This document shows, in pieces, positions 8,539-11,752 of a stretch of 11,752 nt of DNA. How positions within the stretch are numbered: the stretch's first letter is position 1; each line of letters starts with the position of its first letter. The notes under the pieces were generated by a model. That model did no database searches. It saw only the letters and a list, made by a program, of their open reading frames with translations, and was not told where the DNA came from. A program made the translations under genes and the position numbers. This stretch comes from Saprospiraceae bacterium (GTDB lineage: Bacteria > Bacteroidota > Bacteroidia > Chitinophagales > Saprospiraceae): assembly GCA_013361075.1 (NCBI GenBank), contig JABWAJ010000119.1, positions 1-11,752 of the forward strand. Direction: 5' to 3'.

Positions 8539-8697
8539 ATGAAAAAAATTAAAATGCTTGTCGCGATCTTTTTTCTGGTGCATTTTTTTGTCAAACTGTA
8601 TGCCCTGCTCGCGCTGAGGCTCCGCCTCGCGTGTCTTATTCTCCGGGTTTTACCCGTTCATCATATTGATGAAAAGGAGCTTTTAGTAACGTCCTGA
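8539..8697 (+). pseudogene. Signal-peptide-like start fused to repeat copy A (52-codon frame)
   Basis: From ATG 8539 the frame begins with a textbook signal-peptide shape: Lys-rich start MKKIKM, then hydrophobic LVAIFFLVHFFV, then KLYA at residues 19-22. Exactly after Tyr-Ala, at 8603, the DNA becomes the repeat shared with 9604, and the frame continues only as repeat-encoded Leu/Arg-rich sequence to TGA at 8697. I infer the 5' remnant of a secreted-protein gene whose body was lost when the repeat or a deletion arrived. A functional 52-residue peptide cannot be ruled out but is unlikely, because the repeat gives the same tail at the other copy (9591-9698) after an unrelated start. Confidence 0.35.
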
Positions 8698-8807
8698 CAA
8701 ATAACCCCGTGCAGCTCAAATTTCAAAAAAATGATTCGATTTTTTACTGTTATCCTATTTTTGGCGGGTTTAAACCAGACGATGTTGGCCCAAATCCTGA
8801 TTCCTTT
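8603..8807 (+). repeat. Direct repeat copy A (~205 bp), partner at 9604-9807
   Basis: This copy aligns with 9604-9807 over its whole length with roughly a dozen mismatches and one single-base indel in the A run before the ATG. The left edge is sharp in both copies (CCCTGCTCGCGCTG), with unrelated DNA before it. The right edge is CCTTT, after which the copies differ. The repeat contains a left part with two hairpins (8612-8631, 8644-8656), a conserved middle ending just before an ATG, and the first ~25 codons of a WG-type secreted protein. There are no terminal inverted repeats and no transposase, so an insertion sequence is not supported; a tandem gene-cluster duplication followed by deletion is my reading. 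Confidence 0.9.
8612..8656 (+). other. Twin hairpins in repeat copy A
   Basis: Hairpin 1 pairs CGC (8612-8614) and GAGGC (8616-8620) with GCCTC (8624-8628) and GCG (8629-8631), with loop TCC and one bulged T. Hairpin 2 pairs CGGGT (8644-8648) with ACCCG (8652-8656), with loop TTT. Neither is followed by a T run suited to a terminator. Conservation in copy B is partial for hairpin 1 and complete for hairpin 2. It may be an extragenic palindromic element or a leader structure. Confidence 0.5.
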
Positions 8808-8873
8808 GCTTATGTTTGTTTGAAGAGGTATGATGTGCTGGTGCAGGCCTGGCTGAAGAGGAAGATTTTATAA
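8731..8873 (+). pseudogene. Truncated, probably internally deleted WG-repeat gene
   Basis: The ATG at 8731 begins the same signal peptide as the intact WG-repeat gene at 9731 (MIRFFTVILFLAGLNQ, then TMLAQ instead of AMLAQ), but the frame stops at 8821-8823 after 30 codons. Homology ends at 8807. In another frame, 8808-8873 reads AYVCLKRYDVLVQAWLKRKIL and then TAA, which looks like the tail of a protein, so a large internal deletion that also shifted frame is a reasonable reading. Over the shared codons, four differences from the intact copy are silent (CTA/CTG, GGT/GGC, GCC/GCA, ATT/ATC) and two are conservative (Thr/Ala, Ile/Val). This hints that both copies were once functional. The tail assignment is inference because the true 3' end of the intact gene is not in the window. 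Confidence 0.6.
8785..8818 (+). promoter_or_regulatory. Candidate Bacteroidota promoter upstream of the lipoprotein gene
   Basis: TATGTTTG at 8811-8818 matches the Bacteroidota -7 consensus TAnnTTTG exactly. A TTG at 8785-8787 lies 23 bases upstream as a possible -33 element, at the long end of usual spacing. The start codon at 8890 would lie about 70 bases downstream. The site sits inside the decayed WG gene copy, so the lipoprotein gene may have acquired its promoter from debris. An eight-base match with four free or common positions can occur by chance. Confidence 0.25.
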
Positions 8874-8889
8874 AATAAAAATACAGAAA

Positions 8890-9576
8890 ATGAAAAACGC
8901 CATCTCCATCCTAATGGTATTGCTATTTACCATTTTTAGTTGTAAAAAAGAAGAACCGCCAATTGTACATGACGGTCCTGTCGAAACGATTCAAGATAGC
9001 ATTCGTGTTTTCTTGGAAAATGATACCCTCAAATTTGGATGGGCCGAGTGTCTAAATGACGATGATTTTATGAGTAGTTTAATCAGCGTAGCAATAAGAG
9101 CAGACTCCTTTGGTATTAATCGAAGAACAATAATACGTACAAAAGACACGATTGCTTGCGATGTAAATAAACTTGGAATTGGTTTTGATATAATGGATAA
9201 AATTGAAAATTATCCAGTGACCAAAGAGAGGATGAAAACATATCTGAATCAAATTCAAAGTAAAACGTCCACTTCAAGTAGATTGGAAGTGAATTTTTTA
9301 GATGGTTGTCGTACTTTCCAAAGTTTTGAGAGGATTTTTAATGACTCAATTCAATTATATACGTTTAAGAATAATGACCGTTTTAATTATGAAATTGATG
9401 CATACAGAATAATTGATGGAAGTGAATGCGGGTATAATTCCAGTTATTTCCTTATTGAGTTAGAAGGAAGTTTCAACGGATTCCTCTATACTACACCAAA
9501 TATTGTCGTTAAGGATTCAGTTTTTGTAGAATGCCCTAACTTTAAAATCAGGATTCTTCATGCTTTAGATAATTGA
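8890..9576 (+). CDS. Hypothetical lipoprotein, 228 residues
   Basis: I do not recognise the family. Residues 1-18 are a lipoprotein signal peptide (MKNAISILMVLLFTIFS-C) with the lipidated Cys at position 18, followed by KKEEPP. In Bacteroidota a charged stretch just after the Cys can act as a surface export signal, so an outer-membrane or surface location is plausible. The mature part is mixed alpha/beta in character with five more Cys (54, 90, 140, 180, 215) and no transmembrane segment. The DNA is AT-rich (9121-9180 is 33% GC by hand count) compared with the WG gene that follows (10201-10260 is about 55%), so it may have a different origin. It lies between two copies of the ~205-base repeat. 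No Shine-Dalgarno is seen; the start is chosen because it places the lipobox correctly. It appears to be monocistronic. Confidence 0.8.
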   Translation: MKNAISILMVLLFTIFSCKKEEPPIVHDGPVETIQDSIRVFLENDTLKFGWAECLNDDDFMSSLISVAIRADSFGINRRTIIRTKDTIACDVNKLGIGFDIMDKIENYPVTKERMKTYLNQIQSKTSTSSRLEVNFLDGCRTFQSFERIFNDSIQLYTFKNNDRFNYEIDAYRIIDGSECGYNSSYFLIELEGSFNGFLYTTPNIVVKDSVFVECPNFKIRILHALDN

Positions 9577-9603
9577 TAAAGTAATAAAACATGGATGGAT
9601 TCA

Positions 9604-9807
9604 CCCTGCTCGCGCTGGGGCTCCGCCTCGCATGTCTTATTCTCCGGGTTTTACCCGTTTATCATATTGATGAAAAGGAGCTTTTAGTAACGTCCTGACA
9701 AATGACCCCGTGCAGCTCAAATTTCTCAAAATGATTCGATTTTTTACTGTTATCCTGTTTTTGGCGGGCTTAAACCAGGCGATGTTGGCACAAGTCCTGA
9801 TCCCTTT
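9604..9807 (+). repeat. Direct repeat copy B (~204 bp), partner at 8603-8807
   Basis: This is the second copy of the repeat, starting 28 bases after the lipoprotein stop codon and running into the first codons of the intact WG-repeat gene (ATG 9731). The distance between copies is 1001 bases at the left edge and 1000 at the ATG. It also carries a 35-codon frame from ATG 9591 (MDGFTLLALGLRLA...) that ends at the same TGA as the copy A frame; this is repeat-derived and not thought to be a gene. Differences are concentrated at silent codon positions inside the WG start. Confidence 0.9.
9613..9657 (+). other. Twin hairpins in repeat copy B
   Basis: Hairpin 2 (CGGGT 9645-9649, loop TTT, ACCCG 9653-9657) is identical to copy A. 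In hairpin 1, GAGGC has become GGGGC (9617-9621) facing GCCTC (9625-9629), which keeps pairing in RNA through one G-U pair, but the outer CGC/GCG arm is broken by GCA at 9630-9632. The structure lies 70-120 bases before the WG start and so could form in its leader if transcription starts upstream. Confidence 0.45.
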
Positions 9808-11398
9808 TTTAGCCCAAAATGGCAAATATGGTTTCGTGAATGAGCGCGGGAAAATGGTCATTAAGCCGGAATTTGATGGCCGTATTGAGCCTTTTTTAGA
9901 AAAAACGCTCGCCATTGATTGCCAAAAAAACGGTGAATCGGTTCGGCTTTTCCGCAATGGTTTCGTCGTACCGAACCCGCGCTTGACGCTGCACCGTACC
10001 ATGCCCGTCCTCGATTATGATGAAAATGGGGAACGCTTAGACTCCATTGCCCATTTGTTGGCCTTTCAAGTAGAACAAACCTGGAAAATTATTGACCTCC
10101 GGGCGGGCGGCAAAACCGCTGAAACACACATGGAAGACTTTCTCAAGTTGCCAAAATGGGCCAAAATAAACGGGCCTTCGCTGACGAACGGTGCTGCTTT
10201 TCGCTTTCAGCACGGCCTGCTCCGCATTTTTCGGGCCGATGGCCGTGTCAATTTTCTGAACAAAGACCTTCGTGAAATTTTGCCCAAAGACGTGGCCGCA
10301 GGGGGTGCCGCCGATGCCCAATACCTCATTTTTGCCGAAAGCGAAGGCCGTTTTGGTGTCGCGGACCGGAACGGAAAAACCGTCGTAGCGCCCGTTTTCA
10401 GGAGTATAGAACCGAGCGGGAAAGCAGGTTTTTTTATCGCCAACAAACAACGCAATGGCTCAATTGGCGCGAAAGGATATTGTGGCGTCGTGCGGGCAAA
10501 CGGCAACATTGTGCTCGACACCATTTATTCGGACATCGAAAAAGTGGATGGAGCGGACCTGTTCCTCGTCCGTAATGTCGGCAAAACGGGCCTTTTTGAT
10601 ATCAATGGCCGCGAAATTGTGCCCATCGAAGCCGAATACGGCTACAAACAGGGCTTCGGTTTTTCGATTTTTAAATGGCCAAATAGCGGTGCCAACCTTT
10701 TGGATCAGCACGGCAAACGGCTTTTGGAAAAAAATGTGGCCGAAGTCACGCCCATTAAATTCGCTAAAAAATTGTTTTTTAAGGTCAAAGCTGGCGGCTG
10801 GACTTCCATTTTAGATACGTCTATGGTCGTTTTGGCGCGGGATTCTGTGGAAAATTTAGACATAATCGAGGCCGACCCACCGATTTTTTTGGTTCGGAAA
10901 AACGGGCGCAAAAGCCGCTTAGTCGACATTCGCGATGCAACGGGCCGGATATTGGTGAATGAAAAATTTGACCACGTTTGGTCGGTGCCAGGCTGGCCCG
11001 ACGGACTGCGCTTTACTTATTTGAACGACCTGAAAGGCATCGCTGATAAGGGATTTAACGAGGTTTTACCGCCTGTTTTTGAAGAAATTGTACTGGAAGA
11101 AGGCCGGCGCGATACCATTATTTGGGCAAAAAAGAAAGGCGACCCACTTTTTGTGGCTTTCGACAAAAAGGGGATGCGGCGGGCTGATATTGACAATGCT
11201 CCGGTGCCGCGCCGCGAGTCTGCTTATGGCGTCATCGCCAAAACGCAGGCCCTTCCGGATGGAGGTCATATGGCCACCATGTTTGATGGTACGCAACTAC
11301 GATGGCCCGATTCGCTCAAAAGTCAATCTGTTTTGGCTGCTTTCCGAAGCCAAACGAGCGGTGCGATCGTGGTTGGTTTGGATGCCCGGCGCATCACA
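9731..11398 (+). CDS. Secreted WG-repeat protein, 3' end lost at a composition break
   Basis: Hand translation from ATG 9731 stays open to the window end at 11752, but only the part up to about 11,398 (556 codons) has the composition of this organism; the true stop is not present. Residues 1-20 are a signal peptide (MIRFFTVILFLAGLNQAMLA) with Gln21 as the likely mature first residue. The rest shows degenerate WG/KWG-type repeats, short beta units with a Gly-aromatic-Gly pattern followed by an Asn/Asp-Gly turn and a Val/Ile-Pro pair: GKYGFVNERGKMVIKPEFD (31-49), GRFGVADRNGKTVVAPVF (from 206), GYCGVVRANGNIVLDTIY (from 249), GKTGLFDINGREIVPIEAEY (from 284), KGIADKGFNEVLPPVFEEI (from 435). WG-repeat proteins are common in Bacteroidota; most have no known biochemical role. 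No T9SS domain is seen, but the C-terminus is missing. No Shine-Dalgarno precedes the start. A truncated paralogue starts at 8731. Confidence 0.8.
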
Positions 11399-11422
11399 GC
11401 CCCCTCGCCGGCCGGAGGAGAC
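11381..11422. other. Abrupt composition break, probable chimeric contig junction
   Basis: Within about 40 bases the DNA changes from ~48% GC (11281-11340: 29 of 60) to ~68% (11401-11752: 238 of 352), codon third positions become almost all G or C, and a strong Shine-Dalgarno appears. The WG frame loses its repeat pattern near residue 550 and continues in frame into the foreign lipoprotein without a stop. No repeat, tRNA or integrase marks the site. An assembly misjoin between two community members fits best; a transfer boundary is the alternative. The exact breakpoint cannot be placed from sequence alone. Confidence 0.7.
11414..11420 (+). promoter_or_regulatory. Strong Shine-Dalgarno GGAGGAG
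   Basis: GGAGGAG lies immediately before ATG 11423, with GGAGG ending four bases upstream of the start. It fixes the start of the lipoprotein and contrasts with every other start in the window (2069 on the minus strand, 2339, 4971, 8890, 9731), none of which has such a site. This supports a different host for the right end. Confidence 0.75.
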
Positions 11423-11752
11423 ATGCGCGCCACCCCCGTCCGACTCGCGACCTTCGCCCCCCTCGCCCTGCTGCTGGCCTGCGACGGGGGTGAATCCCAG
11501 TACGGAGGCCACAACGTCTACGAGTACTACCCGCTCGACAAGGAGCGGAGCTGGAAGTACGCGATGGACGACGACAGCGCCGGCTACATCCTCGAAGTGG
11601 AGAAGGTCGCCTCGGTCGATCAGCAGGGGGTCGAGGTCGCGACGCTGGAGTACCGCAAGCAGGACAGCGATCTGCTGTACAGCGTGGACTGGTCCAGCAG
11701 CTCCGCCTCCGGCGTGCTGATCTACGGCTACACCGTCCAGGGCGGCGACACG
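11423..11752 (+). CDS. N-terminal part of a high-GC lipoprotein (110 codons, 3' end outside window)
   Basis: From ATG 11423 the protein begins MRATPVRLATFAPLALLLAC, a lipoprotein signal peptide with lipobox LLAC and lipidated Cys20, followed by a short GGESQYGG linker. The mature part starts VYEYYPLDKERSWKYAMDDD, resembling the opening of small beta-rich lipoproteins common in myxobacterial and related high-GC genomes, where a Y/F-P-L...G/R-S-W-x-Y segment leads a beta sandwich. I do not know the function. Codon use is almost entirely G or C at third positions. It is in the same frame as the upstream WG gene, which I consider coincidence. Everything about it suggests an origin outside the Bacteroidota that supplied the rest of the window. 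Confidence 0.75.
   Translation, partial: MRATPVRLATFAPLALLLACDGGESQYGGHNVYEYYPLDKERSWKYAMDDDSAGYILEVEKVASVDQQGVEVATLEYRKQDSDLLYSVDWSSSSASGVLIYGYTVQGGDT

Larger units (their letters stand above)
8310..8889. other. 580-base stretch without an intact gene: gene debris and repeat copy A
   Basis: Positions 8310-8538 show no coding signal; they hold a 7-bp tandem (8348-8361) and two weak hairpins. After that come a short signal-peptide-like reading frame (8539-8697), repeat copy A (8603-8807), a truncated WG-gene start (8731-8823), and a tail-like frame 8808-8873 that ends at TAA. The region reads as a decayed gene site rather than a functional regulatory spacer, although the promoter of the lipoprotein gene should lie near its right end. 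Confidence 0.6.

Noticed and set aside
8603..9807. Composite transposon or insertion sequence formed by the two repeats
   Set aside because: There is no transposase frame, no terminal inverted repeats and no target-site duplication at the edges; the repeat includes ordinary gene-start coding sequence.
10037..10524. Minus-strand frames of 137 and 105 codons
   Set aside because: They are antisense to the WG-repeat gene and have no independent support.
11079..11720. 213-codon plus-strand frame across the right end
   Set aside because: It crosses the composition break and its second half is a Pro/Thr/Arg/Ser-rich artefact of high-GC DNA. The other plus frame gives WG repeats and then a proper lipoprotein signal.
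1..11752. CRISPR arrays, tRNA, rRNA, toxin-antitoxin or phage genes
   Set aside because: No regularly spaced repeats, no tRNA or rRNA signatures and no matching protein motifs were seen on either strand.

Overview
The window looks like a metagenomic or draft contig from a Bacteroidota bacterium, probably near the Saprospiraceae or similar environmental Bacteroidota. That guess rests on gene style, not on a search. The supporting signs are a C-terminal type IX secretion (T9SS) sorting domain, signal peptides whose mature form would begin with Gln, a lipoprotein starting CKKEE, WG-repeat and beta-helix surface proteins, and no Shine-Dalgarno sequence before any of the Bacteroidota starts. The last ~350 bases do not fit this organism. 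They are 68% GC by hand count and hold a strong GGAGGAG ribosome site and a new lipoprotein start, as in a high-GC proteobacterial or myxobacterial genome. I read this as a probable assembly chimera or, less likely, a horizontal-transfer boundary near 11,380-11,422.

Layout. Positions 1-2069 (minus strand) carry the N-terminal 689 residues of a secreted right-handed beta-helix protein that runs off the left edge. A 269-base divergent spacer with short tandem repeats separates it from a complete cytoplasmic family 31 glycoside hydrolase (2339-4837, plus). Next is a 1112-residue secreted multidomain protein (4971-8309): a large unrecognised N-terminal region, an SGNH/sialate-O-acetylesterase-like domain with GQSNM, an SdrD-B-like domain and a T9SS sorting domain. 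The 8310-8889 stretch holds no intact gene but has debris: a signal-peptide-like start fused to a repeat, and a truncated copy of the start of the WG-repeat gene. An AT-rich lipoprotein gene (8890-9576) follows, then a second copy of the ~205-base repeat leading into the intact start of a WG-repeat protein (9731 to about 11,398), whose 3' end is lost at the composition break. A foreign lipoprotein start (11423-11752) ends the window.

How the genes work together. No operon is evident. The GH31 enzyme and the esterase-like exoprotein could both serve glycan use, with surface deacylation outside and alpha-glycoside hydrolysis inside, but only proximity suggests this. The most striking local structure is the ~1-kb-spaced direct duplication (8603-8807 and 9604-9807). 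It contains two adjacent hairpins and the 5' end of a WG gene, and it brackets the lipoprotein gene. I see no transposase, tRNA, rRNA, CRISPR array or defence system. No clearly new biological system is demonstrated. The best candidates for novelty are the N-terminal region of the 1112-residue protein and the hairpin-bearing repeat.
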